A stretch of DNA of 64,000 nt from Planctomycetota bacterium (lineage in GTDB: Bacteria; Planctomycetota; Uabimicrobiia; Uabimicrobiales; Uabimicrobiaceae), in the NCBI GenBank assembly GCA_029260735.1, contig JAJDCR010000044.1, positions 1 through 64,000 on the forward strand, given 5' to 3'. Shown here piece after piece: positions 35,928 to 45,861 of the stretch. Positions within the stretch are counted from its first letter, which is position 1, and every line of letters begins with the position of its first letter. The notes beneath the pieces were generated by a model. It saw only the letters and a list, made by a program, of their open reading frames with translations. It did not search any database and was not told where the DNA came from. Both the position numbers and the translations under genes were made by a program.

Positions 35928-36093
35928 GGGCTTTGGCTCGACTACTGTTGAAGTAAGAATATAGAAGGTATTCACTGCAGAGCAGTGGGAGAACGTAGCC
36001 AGGGGTTTTAACCCCTGGCTACGTGCCTTAGTCGCTGCGCGACCATAAACCAAAGAAATTTTTTATTTCAACAGCAGATAAGCCAAAATCCCT
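35928..36093. repeat. Composite palindromic intergenic repeat, copy 1
   Basis: Terminal inverted repeats (35928-35957 and 36063-36093; GGGCTTTGGC…CTGTTGAA-type) enclose a CACTGC-GAGCAGTG hairpin (about 35973-35987), a 30-base palindrome CGTAGCCAGGGGTT/AACCCCTGGCTACG (35994-36023) and GTCGC-TGC-GCGAC (36031-36043). Related copies lie at 54171 and 62770, all between convergent genes. The strong stem suggests a bidirectional terminator. Confidence 0.8.
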
Positions 36094-36125
36094 CCAAACC
36101 TTAATTTTATCCAGGAGTTTGTCGC

Positions 36126-37994
36126 TTAAAACGATTCCAAAATAGCTAAAACCTCTTTTTGGTTATGCCTTACGGCATCGTCAAGAGGAGTATTTCCCCA
36201 ACGATCCTTAGGGGAAATGTCCACCTTGTGGCTTATCAAAAACTGAACTACCTCAACTTGTCCTTCACAACTGGCCAAATGAAGGGGAGTGCGCAAGTCA
36301 TAATCAGCTCCGTCTAGGCGGATTCCTTTGGCGACCATATGTTGAAGCGACTCCAAATCCCCTTTGCTACTCGCCCAAATCACTTCGACAATATGTTTTG
36401 TGAAAATACCTGATCCAAATTTTTTTTGCTCTCGCTCGATTTCCATTCCTTGGTGGAGAGCTTTTTTTTCCTTCAAAAGATCGGCTATTTTTGTGTGCTT
36501 ATAGCGAAGAGCATCGTCTAAAGGAGTATTCCCCCAACGGTCTTGGGCATTAAGATGGACTCCTTCTTTGATAAGATATGCCACCACATAGTATTGGCCT
36601 TCCGCTGCAGAAAGATGGAGTGCCGTTCGATTATCGTAGTCCGAGCCATTTAAATCTGTCTCTCGGACTTGAAGTCGTTGAATGGCTCCGAGATCTCCTT
36701 TACTTGCCGCCCAAATTAATTGATCGACTTGCCGAGACTCTGCTTGGATTCGATTTAAGCGAGGGTTCTTTTTTTCAGAAGAAACTGTCAAGTTATCGTA
36801 GTGGTGAACGTTAAATTTCTTAACCAAACGCTTGCAGAACTCTATTCCTCTTACGCTGTTCCCTAGTCGATCTAAACGAGGAGACCAAGTGCAAATTCCC
36901 ATTAAATTAGGAATAACAATAAGAAGAGCTCCTCCGACCCCACTTTTTGTGGGCAAACCAATACTGAAAGCATGTTCTCCTGAAAAATCATACATCCCAC
37001 AAGAGAACATCAGAGACAAGCAGTTCTGAACCGTTTTTGTTTTCAGCAAACGTTTTCCACTGGCAGGACAAACCCCACCATTTGCCATGGTCGCGGCAAC
37101 AATAGACATCATTTCGGCATTGATTTCGATAGAGCAACACTGAAAGTAAAGCTCTAGCACTTCTTCAATATTAATTCCTTGAGGAAAGGCTTTGTTTTCT
37201 AACATAAGCCAGGCCAAGGCTCTATTGCGATAGCCTGTCGCACTTTCGGAAAGGCAAACGCTGTGGTTGTGGGAAACTCTTTTGCCTCCGGTCAACTGCG
37301 ACCAAAATTTCTTAATATACTCAGATCTTTCCTCCAAAGAAAGATTCCTGCGTATCAAAGAAGCAATCAGAACCGCTCCCGCATTGATCATGGGATTATG
37401 AGGTAGTTTTTCTTCATTAAAGCTGATTTCATTAAATCTCCGTCCACTCGGCTCTCTTCCCACATGTTTATGCACATAATCCTCACCGTGCTCTTCTAAA
37501 GCCAGGCAATAGTTAATTGTTTTGCAAATTGACTGAATGGAAAAGTTAGTACGAGAATCCCCTTGGTTGTACCTTTGCCCATCAATGGTACAGACCGATA
37601 CCCCAAACTGATCAGGATTCACTTTAGCCAGTTCTGGGATATAGGAAGTGACCTCACCCCCTTCATTTTTTTTCGTTTCGACAAAAATATCTAAAATATC
37701 TCTGCAAAAATCTTCAAAGTTCGGAATAACCAAGTTTCCTTGGAGGGCTCGCTCCACTAAAAGAATATTTCTCTGAATAATTTCACCAAACTCTTCATAA
37801 GAAACCAAATCTTTCTCTTTGTACTTCTGGAGCATTCGAAAACACTCCTCTAATCGAAAATCATCCTCCTTGAGACCTTGCCTACTTAAGATATTTTTCA
37901 GATCCACTGGATGAATGCATCCCTTCCCATCTTTATCTAGACTCGAAAACAAGCGGTACTCTCGAGAGTCCACAAAATCCATATTTTTTTTCAT
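36126..37994 (-). CDS. glsA: Glutaminase with N-terminal EF-hand-like and C-terminal ankyrin repeats
   Basis: 622 residues. Hydrolyses glutamine to glutamate and ammonia. Residues ~1-90 hold EF-hand-like helices with a loop starting DKDGKGCIHPVD. The glutaminase domain (~95-400) has the catalytic Ser-x-x-Lys in NFSIQSICKTINY, then FNEISFNEEKLPHNPMINAG, LPTKSGVGGALL and FCKRLVKKFNVHHYDN. The C-terminus has two ankyrin blocks (DYDNRTALHLSAAEG…DRWGNTPLDDAL and a second nearly parallel copy). This order is the same as animal kidney-type glutaminase. It starts 7 bases after the stop of the kinase-WD40 gene on the same strand, so the two are probably co-transcribed, and control by the kinase is possible. 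Confidence 0.9.
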   Translation of the reverse strand: MKKNMDFVDSREYRLFSSLDKDGKGCIHPVDLKNILSRQGLKEDDFRLEECFRMLQKYKEKDLVSYEEFGEIIQRNILLVERALQGNLVIPNFEDFCRDILDIFVETKKNEGGEVTSYIPELAKVNPDQFGVSVCTIDGQRYNQGDSRTNFSIQSICKTINYCLALEEHGEDYVHKHVGREPSGRRFNEISFNEEKLPHNPMINAGAVLIASLIRRNLSLEERSEYIKKFWSQLTGGKRVSHNHSVCLSESATGYRNRALAWLMLENKAFPQGINIEEVLELYFQCCSIEINAEMMSIVAATMANGGVCPASGKRLLKTKTVQNCLSLMFSCGMYDFSGEHAFSIGLPTKSGVGGALLIVIPNLMGICTWSPRLDRLGNSVRGIEFCKRLVKKFNVHHYDNLTVSSEKKNPRLNRIQAESRQVDQLIWAASKGDLGAIQRLQVRETDLNGSDYDNRTALHLSAAEGQYYVVAYLIKEGVHLNAQDRWGNTPLDDALRYKHTKIADLLKEKKALHQGMEIEREQKKFGSGIFTKHIVEVIWASSKGDLESLQHMVAKGIRLDGADYDLRTPLHLASCEGQVEVVQFLISHKVDISPKDRWGNTPLDDAVRHNQKEVLAILESF

Positions 37995-38001
37995 TCGCAG
38001 T

Positions 38002-41000
38002 TTATTTTCCTTTCTTCCACTCCAAGAAGCCCGATTCTTGAGGAAATTTCCACATTTGCACTCCCATAGTTCCCATAGGCAGCGCTAAATGTTGCCAATC
38101 ATCACTTAAACGAGCAACTCCTCCCTTAAAATAGCCGATGAAGCTAGACACTTGTTGCTTAGTTGCTAGGTTGTATATAATGATTTGACTTCGTAGAAAA
38201 ATGGCAAGATGGTTGCCTTCGGGAGAAAAATTAAGATGATGAATTTCTTCTCGAAAAGCAATAGTATCCACCATATCCCATTGATCTTCTTCTGTTAATT
38301 TTTTTTGCCAGAAAGAAACAAGAGCGTTATGGCTATCCACTTCATAACTGACAGTAGCTAAAAGTTTCTGGGAAGGGTGCCAAGCAATAACGTGAATATC
38401 TCCTTGTCGGGGATCTTTTCCGATAAATCTACTTATGCCTCTAATGGGTGTAGAGTTTTCAGCAGATTTTTGAGTGGCCGACGTGGGCAAAATATGGAGC
38501 TCTTCTGACCGAGAAAATGCCAACCAATCTCCGTCTGGACTTACTTCAATAGATCGTATCCAGTTATTTCCTTCTCTTTTCAGGATTTCTCTCTTCTGAG
38601 AAATATCGTAAAAAGCTAACCCGTTTTCTCCGCCGTCAAAAATTAAAAAACGACTGTCTGGGGTATAGCCAACAGCCTGCCGAGCAATAGATTTAGGTAA
38701 TTTGATGCGGGCGTAAACCTCCGGGATCTTGCTGGTGTTGCGGATTAATATTTCATTGTGTCGATCGACAGAAGCCAACCACTTGTCGTCGGGACTAAAA
38801 GCCAGAGCATAGATCTCTCTACTACTTAAAAAAGAAGTAGGTTCAATAATGTGATGGAAGCCCGTTGTCGTATCCCATAGCGAAATCATCATGGCGTAGG
38901 GAATAGCAAGAAAACGTTTGCTTTTACTTATAACTATCGGTTTTCTTAAAGCGGCCTTCGCACTAAAAGATTGGTCGAGTTTATTGACTAAAGCTAAGAA
39001 AGTTTTATCTGTGATAGATAAATTCTGGAGATGCAAAGGCTCGATTTGCCATTTTTTATAGGAAAGCTGATCGAGAGCTCTTTCCAAAGTAAAGAGATGC
39101 CCCGAATCATCAAATGCCACTGCCATAACGGCTTGGGGTAAAGATAAACTAAGAAACTGTTTGCGGCTAAAGAAATCCCATAGCAAAACTCTTCCTCCAT
39201 CATCAGAGCTGGCCACTAAGCGCCCATTAGGGCTAAACCGGATGTCCCGAATTTCTGCTTGGTGAGCAGAAAAAACTATTTGGCTTTTTTTGCTCAGGTG
39301 ATAGAAAAAAACTTCCCCTTTACTTGTGCCATAAACCAGCCATTGTCCATCGGGACTAAATCTGAGTACTTTGATTGTTCCTGCTAAGTGAGGAATTTTT
39401 GGAAATTTTTTCTGTTTTTCCTCCAAGTTATTCATCGAAACTATTTCGATTCCTGTTAAAGTAGTGGTTACAAGCAAGGAGGAATCAGGGCTAAAGGCAA
39501 TTCGATGTAGTTTTGTTCTATTGGCAGGAAGAGGGAAAGGAAGCTTGTATTGCCGATTCTCAGATAGGTTAAAGAGAAATAGCTGGAACGAAGTGCGCAT
39601 TGCTACCCATTTTTGATCGGGAGAAAAAAGCACTTGGTAAATGGTTTTAAAGGAGTTAAGAGAAAAAAGATGGATACGTTTTCGCTGGGAAAAACTATAG
39701 ATCATCATTTTTTTAGAATGAACCAAAGCAACGAGATTGCCATTTTGTGATAAATCAAAAAAATGAGAATTGTAAGGAAGAGAAAAAGTCGTGTTGGACA
39801 AATCTAACTTCTGGATGTTCTTTTTCATATTCCAAGAGTGCAACTTGTTATAGGCATTCACAAGCACTTGGTCGCCTCTTTGGGAAAGTTTCAGAGTTAT
39901 AGCCGGAAGGGACAAAGTACACTCTTGCTCTAAGCGAGGTAAGTTAGGAAGGATAGAGTACTGGACTAAAGAAGAAATTTCGGTTAGATAGTGATTTTGC
40001 TGGGGAATATCTGAACTAGTTTCTCCCTCAAGAATTTGAAAAGCTCTCCTCGCATCCCTCCCTGCCTGGAGAAAAGAACGCTTATCAATCTGGGTCTGAG
40101 TAGAATGTAAATGAGCTTGTACTAACTCTCCTTGAGATCGAATAAGAGCTTGTTCTTTTTCTTTTTTCGCTTTTTCTAAGTCTTGATTTGTTCTTTGCAA
40201 CTCTTTGTTCGTTTTTTGTAAAGTAACCGCTTGATCTGCTTGTATTTTTTTTGCCTTCAAAAGCTCTAAACTAGTTTGCCAACGACTATAGAGAAACCAC
40301 AAAGTCAGAAAAGTAAAAAAACTTGCCACAAAAAGGAAAGAGCTTGCTAGAGGGTGTCGGTAACACCACTTAACTGCTTTCCCCACAACCCCTGGTGGCT
40401 TGGCCATAATGGGTTTATGTTCAATGAAATTTTGTAAGTCTTGGGCGAATAAATCGGCACTTTGGTACCTTTTACTGGGCTCTTTTTCCAAGCATTTTAA
40501 GCAAATCACTTCCAAGTCGGCAGGAATATCGGGATTGATTTTACGCAAAGCAATGGGCTCTTTTTCTTGGACTTGCCACATAATTTGCCACATATTATCT
40601 CCGCGAAAGGGAGGATTTCCTGTCAGTAGCTCATAAAAAATGGCCCCCAAAGAATAGATATCACTACAGCGATCAATTTTTTTCAGCTCTCCCGCAGCTT
40701 GCTCAGGAGACATGTAAGCAGGAGTTCCTAAAATAGCATCGCTTTTCGTCAAGCCTGAATCCTCTTCGACTACCTTAGCCAACCCAAAATCCATAACTCG
40801 TGGCTCTCCCTCTTCGTCGAGCATAACGTTGGCTGGCTTCAAGTCTCGGTGGATAATCCCATGCTCATGAGCTTCATGGACGGCAAGCCCAATTTTTACT
40901 AACAGTCGCGCTTTTTCTTCATAGCTCAATTTTTCTTGGATTTGAGTCAAAGTCGAGCCTTTGATATATTCCATCGTAAAAAAATTGGTTCCCTCCTCCT

Positions 41001-41691
41001 GTCCAATATCGTAAACCCGAATAACGTGAGGATGGTTGATTTGCGCTATAGCCCGAGCTTCCTGCATAAAACGAGTGATAGAGTCTTCATTTGCTTGCCC
41101 CCCACCCATGATAATCTTAAGAGCGACCTCTCTATTTAGTTTGGGATCATGGGCGTGGTAAACCTTGCCCATTCCTCCTTCCCCTAAGACACCCAAGATT
41201 TTATAACGATCAAAGTGCTCAAAAGAACGCTTTCCTCCCTTAAGAAATAGCCTTCCCGCTTGGTTTATATCTTTTTTGATAAGAAGAGATGGAGTGATTA
41301 CTTCTGAGGGAGACATAGCCAAATCACTGGTGGTGGCTTCTTCTTTAAAAGAATCTTTGGCTATGGGGGAAGGAGGTAAAGCTAGGTCCGTTCTTGTCTC
41401 ATCGATAAAATCTTTTTTTACAGAAGTTTGCTGAGCTTTAAGCTGTATTTTTTGAATTTGCTCCTCAATTTCCAAAGATCCTGGGCTAAGAGCAAGCGCC
41501 TCCTTGTAGTCGATAAGAGCTTTTTCATATTGCTGAAAAAGAAGTAGAAATTTAGCTCGGTTTTGAAAATTCTCACTGGTGGGAGCTAAATCAATAACTT
41601 GGTTAAGAACCTCCCACAATTTTTCCCAGTTTCTTTCTTGTAAAAATTGCTGTTGCTTTTCTTGCAGTTGTTGGACTTGTTGAGCTTTCAT
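38002..41691 (-). CDS. Ser/Thr protein kinase with N-terminal TPR and C-terminal WD40-like repeats
   Basis: 1229 residues. A TPR-like helical N-terminus (NWEKLWEVLNQVIDLAP…QQYEKALIDYKEALALSPGS) is followed by a low-complexity linker, a full PknB-type kinase (~159-425: LGEGGMGKVYHAHD, VALKIIMGG, HRDLKPANVML, DFGLAKVVE, GTPAYMSPEQAAG), a membrane helix (~450-470, SSFLFVASFFTFLTLWFLY), a coiled coil and a long beta-propeller region (~590-1220) with FSPDGQWL/FSPNGRLVASSD repeats. It is the first gene before glutaminase (7-base gap). Promoter and operator are expected in 41692-41826, where I see nothing clear. Confidence 0.9.
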   Translation of the reverse strand: MKAQQVQQLQEKQQQFLQERNWEKLWEVLNQVIDLAPTSENFQNRAKFLLLFQQYEKALIDYKEALALSPGSLEIEEQIQKIQLKAQQTSVKKDFIDETRTDLALPPSPIAKDSFKEEATTSDLAMSPSEVITPSLLIKKDINQAGRLFLKGGKRSFEHFDRYKILGVLGEGGMGKVYHAHDPKLNREVALKIIMGGGQANEDSITRFMQEARAIAQINHPHVIRVYDIGQEEGTNFFTMEYIKGSTLTQIQEKLSYEEKARLLVKIGLAVHEAHEHGIIHRDLKPANVMLDEEGEPRVMDFGLAKVVEEDSGLTKSDAILGTPAYMSPEQAAGELKKIDRCSDIYSLGAIFYELLTGNPPFRGDNMWQIMWQVQEKEPIALRKINPDIPADLEVICLKCLEKEPSKRYQSADLFAQDLQNFIEHKPIMAKPPGVVGKAVKWCYRHPLASSFLFVASFFTFLTLWFLYSRWQTSLELLKAKKIQADQAVTLQKTNKELQRTNQDLEKAKKEKEQALIRSQGELVQAHLHSTQTQIDKRSFLQAGRDARRAFQILEGETSSDIPQQNHYLTEISSLVQYSILPNLPRLEQECTLSLPAITLKLSQRGDQVLVNAYNKLHSWNMKKNIQKLDLSNTTFSLPYNSHFFDLSQNGNLVALVHSKKMMIYSFSQRKRIHLFSLNSFKTIYQVLFSPDQKWVAMRTSFQLFLFNLSENRQYKLPFPLPANRTKLHRIAFSPDSSLLVTTTLTGIEIVSMNNLEEKQKKFPKIPHLAGTIKVLRFSPDGQWLVYGTSKGEVFFYHLSKKSQIVFSAHQAEIRDIRFSPNGRLVASSDDGGRVLLWDFFSRKQFLSLSLPQAVMAVAFDDSGHLFTLERALDQLSYKKWQIEPLHLQNLSITDKTFLALVNKLDQSFSAKAALRKPIVISKSKRFLAIPYAMMISLWDTTTGFHHIIEPTSFLSSREIYALAFSPDDKWLASVDRHNEILIRNTSKIPEVYARIKLPKSIARQAVGYTPDSRFLIFDGGENGLAFYDISQKREILKREGNNWIRSIEVSPDGDWLAFSRSEELHILPTSATQKSAENSTPIRGISRFIGKDPRQGDIHVIAWHPSQKLLATVSYEVDSHNALVSFWQKKLTEEDQWDMVDTIAFREEIHHLNFSPEGNHLAIFLRSQIIIYNLATKQQVSSFIGYFKGGVARLSDDWQHLALPMGTMGVQMWKFPQESGFLEWKKGK

Positions 41692-41826
41692 TTTACAGCT
41701 TTTCCCAAAAAAGAGCTTCCCTATAAGATATCCCCATTAGACCTTCAGAAGTATTCCCCACTGTATTGAGAAAATATTGCGAGATACGGAGCTTTCGTAT
41801 CATCTAAGGATTCAACTCATCTTAGT

Positions 41827-42597
41827 CTATTTTTGATAATTTTTAAGACCTTCATATGCATGATAATAGTGTTCTTCTAGAGTACTAATTATCGAACTAA
41901 TGTTCGATAATTCTTTTTTTTCTCCCTTAAGCTGTATCTCATTGCATATTTGTGCACATACTTTAAGTCCCAAGGCCGTACAAGACCCTTTTAACTTATG
42001 AGCTTCCTCCACTATATTAGTCGTATCTTTTAATTTGGCATACTCTCCTATTCTTACTATGCTTTTCGGAGCACTGTCCAAAAATATATCAATAATTCTC
42101 TGCAATATTTTTGGATTAATGCTATCAATAACCTGAGCGTCTACAATCGGTGAATTTGAGAAATTTTGGTTGCTTATTAAATTCTTTCTCTGAACTTTTT
42201 TTGCATAACAACACTTTAATATATCTTTTAGATCTTCTAAAACGAAAGGCTTCTTAAAAAAATCATCCATTCTGTTTTCTAGTAAATATTTCTTAGTTCC
42301 ACAAAAATCATCTGCTGTTAATGCAGCAATAATAGGACACTTCTCTGGAGAAATGCTTTGACGAATACAAGAAGTAGCCTCTACCCCATCCATAATAGGC
42401 ATATGAATATCCATAAGTACGATATCATAACATTTGTTCTTAGCACAGAGCACAGCTTCCTTGCCATTACTGGCCACATCAATTTGATACCCCAAAATAG
42501 TAAAAAATTCTTGAAGTACGATTCGATTTATTTCATTATCTTCGGCAAGTAAAATTTTTAAAGGATATAGATCGTAGAAAAGTAGCTCTTTTTCCAT
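41827..42597 (-). CDS. Response regulator with REC and Hpt domains
   Basis: 256 residues. The receiver domain (~12-130) has the acidic pair in LLAEDNEINRIV, phosphoacceptor Asp in IVLMDIHMPIMDG, Thr in AALTADD and Lys in FKKPFVLED. An Hpt domain (~160-250) carries the phosphotransfer His in EEAHKLKGSCTALG. No output domain for DNA binding is present. It follows the hybrid kinase gene on the same strand by 48 bases. The four phosphosites available (kinase His, kinase REC, this REC and Hpt) suggest a multi-step phosphorelay passing the signal onward. Ribosome site GGAAGTGG precedes the ATG. Confidence 0.9.
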   Translation of the reverse strand: MEKELLFYDLYPLKILLAEDNEINRIVLQEFFTILGYQIDVASNGKEAVLCAKNKCYDIVLMDIHMPIMDGVEATSCIRQSISPEKCPIIAALTADDFCGTKKYLLENRMDDFFKKPFVLEDLKDILKCCYAKKVQRKNLISNQNFSNSPIVDAQVIDSINPKILQRIIDIFLDSAPKSIVRIGEYAKLKDTTNIVEEAHKLKGSCTALGLKVCAQICNEIQLKGEKKELSNISSIISTLEEHYYHAYEGLKNYQK

Positions 42598-42645
42598 TTT
42601 TCCACTTCCTTTTTTAAAGATTGTGACTTGAACAAAAATTTTAAA

Positions 42646-44688
42646 CTAGGATCTTTTATATTTCTTGAGAAGCCCTTTAAGTTCCATTAAGTCTACTGGT
42701 TTAGTGAGATAATCATCCATTCCCAATTGTAAATATTGTTCTTTTTTTTCTGATAAAACATCTGCAGTAAATGCAACAATAAAAGGGCGTTCAGTTTTAG
42801 AGTATTTTTGAATAATTTTTTTTGTTGCGCTTATCCCGTCCATTTCGGGCATATGAAGATCCATCAATATCAAATCATAAGACTTCTTTTCCAGCTGAGC
42901 TAGGACTTCCAGTCCATTTGAAACAATATCTACACAATGACCTAATGTCTCCAGCATATCTTCCGCTACTATTTGATTGATTTCATTATCTTCGGCTAAA
43001 AGAATATTCATTTTTTGATTGTCATCATGAGATTTTAAAACAGACAATTTTTCCGAATCCGTTGCTGCTTTAGTTAGAGGAATTTCAATAAATGGAATAA
43101 TAAAAGAAAAATCGCTGCCAACTCCTTGTTCGCTCTCAACACTTAATTCTCCTTTCATCAGACGGATCAACTTTTGGCAAATGGCTAATCCTAATCCTGT
43201 TCCTCCAACTCGGCGGGTGAGGGAGGAATCTACTTGAAAAAATTCCTCAAACAAAAATTCCAATTCATTCTGTGGAATTCCAACCCCTGTATCTTTTACT
43301 CGAAATAATACTTTCACATTAGGAGAGTCATAGGATACCAGTTTTACTATGATGGAAACTTCCCCTTTCTGTGTGAACTTAATGGCATTATTCACTAAAT
43401 TATTCAGGATTTGTTTTAACCGGATGACATCACCTAAGACAAGTCGAGGAACAGCAAAGTCTAGAACACAACGTAAACTAATTACCTTTTCTTCCGCATG
43501 GTTTTTCATCATTTCAATCACTTCTTGAATGCAGTTATTAAGATCAAAGGGCTCTTCTGCTACGGTGAGTTTATTGGCTTCTAGTTTAGAGTAATCCAGA
43601 ATATCATTGATCACACATAGTAGTTGATTGCCACTGGTTGAAAGAACCTTAACATATTTTTGTTGATCAAAATTGAGATCTGTTCTTAAGAGGAGCTGAA
43701 CTGTTCCAAGTACTCCATTCATAGGAGTACGTATCTCATGGCTCATTGCAGCCAAAAATTGAGATTTGGCTTCGTTCGCAATATCAGCATCCTTTTTAGC
43801 TTTTTTTAGTTCTTCCTCCGCATATTTACGTTCAGTGATATCAATAGATACAATCATGATATAATCTATTCGACCTTTATCATCATTAACTGGTACGAGA
43901 GTCGAGTGATACCAAAACTCCTTTTCTTCCATAGAAAAGACAAATGCTTCTTGTGTAAGAACTTCACCTGTTTCTTTAACTTTTTTCAAACTATCAGTCA
44001 TAATAATCTGAAAAGAGTTAGGATAAAAATCGAAAGGATAGGGCTTCCCATAATATTCTGTGATATTTTCTATTTTAAGAGCTTTTACACCCGCAGCACT
44101 CATATATTGTAGATTGAAATCAAGATCAACTATCTTTGTGCAAGCAGGCGAATACCCTAGCCACAAACTAAACCGTTTTTCTTGGGCCTGTATATTTTGG
44201 GTAAGAATTAATTTTTCTTTGAGCGCCTTTTGAAGAGCTTTTATCTCTTTTCGTTCAGTTATATCGATGGATACAACCATGATATAATCTATTTCTCCTT
44301 TAAAATTATTAACGGGTATGTAATTCGTTTGAAACCACAATTCCTTTTTATCCTCAGCAAACACACAAACTTCCTGTGTGGCAAATTCCCCTGTTTCTTT
44401 TACTTTATTTAAGTTTTCAAGTATACCATCTCGGGAGAGATCAGAATAATTCGAAAAAGGAAAGGGTTTATCATAATACTCTTTGACGTTTTCTATTTTA
44501 AGAGCGTTTATCCCTGCAGCACTCATATATTGTAGATTGAAATTAAGATCAACTACTTTTGTGCAAACAGGTGAATGATCAAGCCACTCCTGATTATTTT
44601 TCATCCTCTGTTTATCATAAGCAAATAGTTGACGCAGTTCTCGTAATTCTTCAATCAACTGCTCTTTGGTTTTATCTTCGTCTTTCAT
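42646..44688 (-). CDS. Hybrid sensor histidine kinase with tandem PAS domains
   Basis: 680 residues, no membrane segment, so cytoplasmic. Two PAS domains (~30-155 and ~170-295) share almost the same sequence: each has NLQYMSAAG(I/V)(N/K)ALKIEN and IDYIM(V/I)VSIDITERK. A HisKA domain follows with His in FLAAMSHEIRTPMNGVLG, then HATPase_c (LVNNAIKFTQKGE, DTGVGIP, GTGLGLAICQKLI) and a receiver domain with Asp in LILMDLHMPEMDG. PAS domains of this kind may bind a small ligand, haem or flavin, but no cofactor residue can be named. It lies upstream of the REC-Hpt gene. 44689-45060 is the divergent promoter gap. Confidence 0.92.
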   Translation of the reverse strand: MKDEDKTKEQLIEELRELRQLFAYDKQRMKNNQEWLDHSPVCTKVVDLNFNLQYMSAAGINALKIENVKEYYDKPFPFSNYSDLSRDGILENLNKVKETGEFATQEVCVFAEDKKELWFQTNYIPVNNFKGEIDYIMVVSIDITERKEIKALQKALKEKLILTQNIQAQEKRFSLWLGYSPACTKIVDLDFNLQYMSAAGVKALKIENITEYYGKPYPFDFYPNSFQIIMTDSLKKVKETGEVLTQEAFVFSMEEKEFWYHSTLVPVNDDKGRIDYIMIVSIDITERKYAEEELKKAKKDADIANEAKSQFLAAMSHEIRTPMNGVLGTVQLLLRTDLNFDQQKYVKVLSTSGNQLLCVINDILDYSKLEANKLTVAEEPFDLNNCIQEVIEMMKNHAEEKVISLRCVLDFAVPRLVLGDVIRLKQILNNLVNNAIKFTQKGEVSIIVKLVSYDSPNVKVLFRVKDTGVGIPQNELEFLFEEFFQVDSSLTRRVGGTGLGLAICQKLIRLMKGELSVESEQGVGSDFSFIIPFIEIPLTKAATDSEKLSVLKSHDDNQKMNILLAEDNEINQIVAEDMLETLGHCVDIVSNGLEVLAQLEKKSYDLILMDLHMPEMDGISATKKIIQKYSKTERPFIVAFTADVLSEKKEQYLQLGMDDYLTKPVDLMELKGLLKKYKRS

Positions 44689-45060
44689 GTTTAATTTCTT
44701 TTCCCGTTTATTTTCCCTCGGATTGGTAAAACCAGGCCATTCCCTGCTTAACCTAGAATCACCCGTAAAGTCCTGTATTAAAAGAGTTATGTCACACTAT
44801 AGGTTTTCAAGTCCCCAGGTGTCAATCACAGAACTATCGAATAATATTATATCTTATTGGTGTTGTTTGTAAATGTAAACATCAATCTTGGTTTTCAAAA
44901 TTCATAAAATTCATAAAATTCTTCTCATTAACTTTTTGCGCAATTTGCGATGTAATGTTAATCTTGATAGGCTCAGTCCAATTTATAATAATAGTCTATT
45001 CAGGAATACATCAAAAAGAAAGAATTCTTTAATAGTAAAGAAGTGAAAGAAGTACAAAAA
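44689..45060. other. Divergent promoter region of the kinase and methyltransferase genes
   Basis: 372 bases without a gene. It contains short A+T repeats (AAATTCATA repeated near 44897-44923) and T/A-rich stretches suited to promoters on both strands. No pair of boxes is convincing. Confidence 0.35.
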
Positions 45061-45687
45061 ATGTCGATCCGAAGTTTTTTTATGGCGAAATACTACGACT
45101 CTTCTATAAAAAAAATGGAAGAACAGTGTCTGGGAGATTGGCGAAGAGAGTTGTTATCTCCCATTAGCGGAGATATTCTAGAGATTGGAAGTGGCACAGG
45201 AGTAAATTTGTTTCATTATCCCAAGTCAATTGGTAGCTTAACTCTGACCGAGCCGGAACCCCACATGCGTAAACTACTTCAAAATAATGTGAATAATCAA
45301 CCTGAGGGAAAAATTAGAGTAGAAGCTTTCTCGGCGGAGGCACTAAAGTTTCCCGACCAGTCTTTTGATGCGGTGGTTTCGACCTTAGTCCTTTGCTCAG
45401 TCAATTCTCCCGAGAAAACACTAGAAGAAATCAAGCGAGTTCTCAAACCCCAAGGGAAGCTCTTTGTTCTGGAACATGTTCTGGCGACAGAGAAGACTCC
45501 CTTAATCAAATGGCAAAAACTTCTTCAGCCCTTTTGGAAGTGCATGTGCGGTAACTGTCATCTCACCAGAAATACGGAAAAATCTATTTTGGAAGCAGGT
45601 TTTTCTTTTGACTCCATTGACAGAGTATATTCCTCAGGAGGCCCCGCGGTTATTTCTACTATGATTAAGGGGGTGGCTTTATTATGA
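45061..45687 (+). CDS. Class I SAM-dependent methyltransferase (UbiE/METTL7-like)
   Basis: 208 residues from ATG 45061; a GTG at 45043 is in frame but less likely. Motif I is DILEIGSGTGVNLFHYP, motif II is FDAVVSTLVLCSV, and the post-motif LKPQGKLFVLEHV is typical. A Cys-His pair (CMCGNCHLTRN) and a PLIKWQKLLQPFWK helix near residues 145-165 are those of thiol-type or METTL7-like methyltransferases. The substrate is unknown. It is monocistronic. Confidence 0.85.
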   Translation: MSIRSFFMAKYYDSSIKKMEEQCLGDWRRELLSPISGDILEIGSGTGVNLFHYPKSIGSLTLTEPEPHMRKLLQNNVNNQPEGKIRVEAFSAEALKFPDQSFDAVVSTLVLCSVNSPEKTLEEIKRVLKPQGKLFVLEHVLATEKTPLIKWQKLLQPFWKCMCGNCHLTRNTEKSILEAGFSFDSIDRVYSSGGPAVISTMIKGVALL

Positions 45688-45861
45688 GTTTGGGATGAGA
45701 AAACGCGATAGCAAGCTCTCTGACTAAACAAAAACTCTAAAACGGAAAAAAAGCAAAACGGAAAGAAATCACTTGGAAGCTGTAGCAAAATTAGTTAGCT
45801 TTGTAAATCTTTTTTCGCTATAATTTTAACTATAACACTTTCAAAATTTAGGAATAAAACT

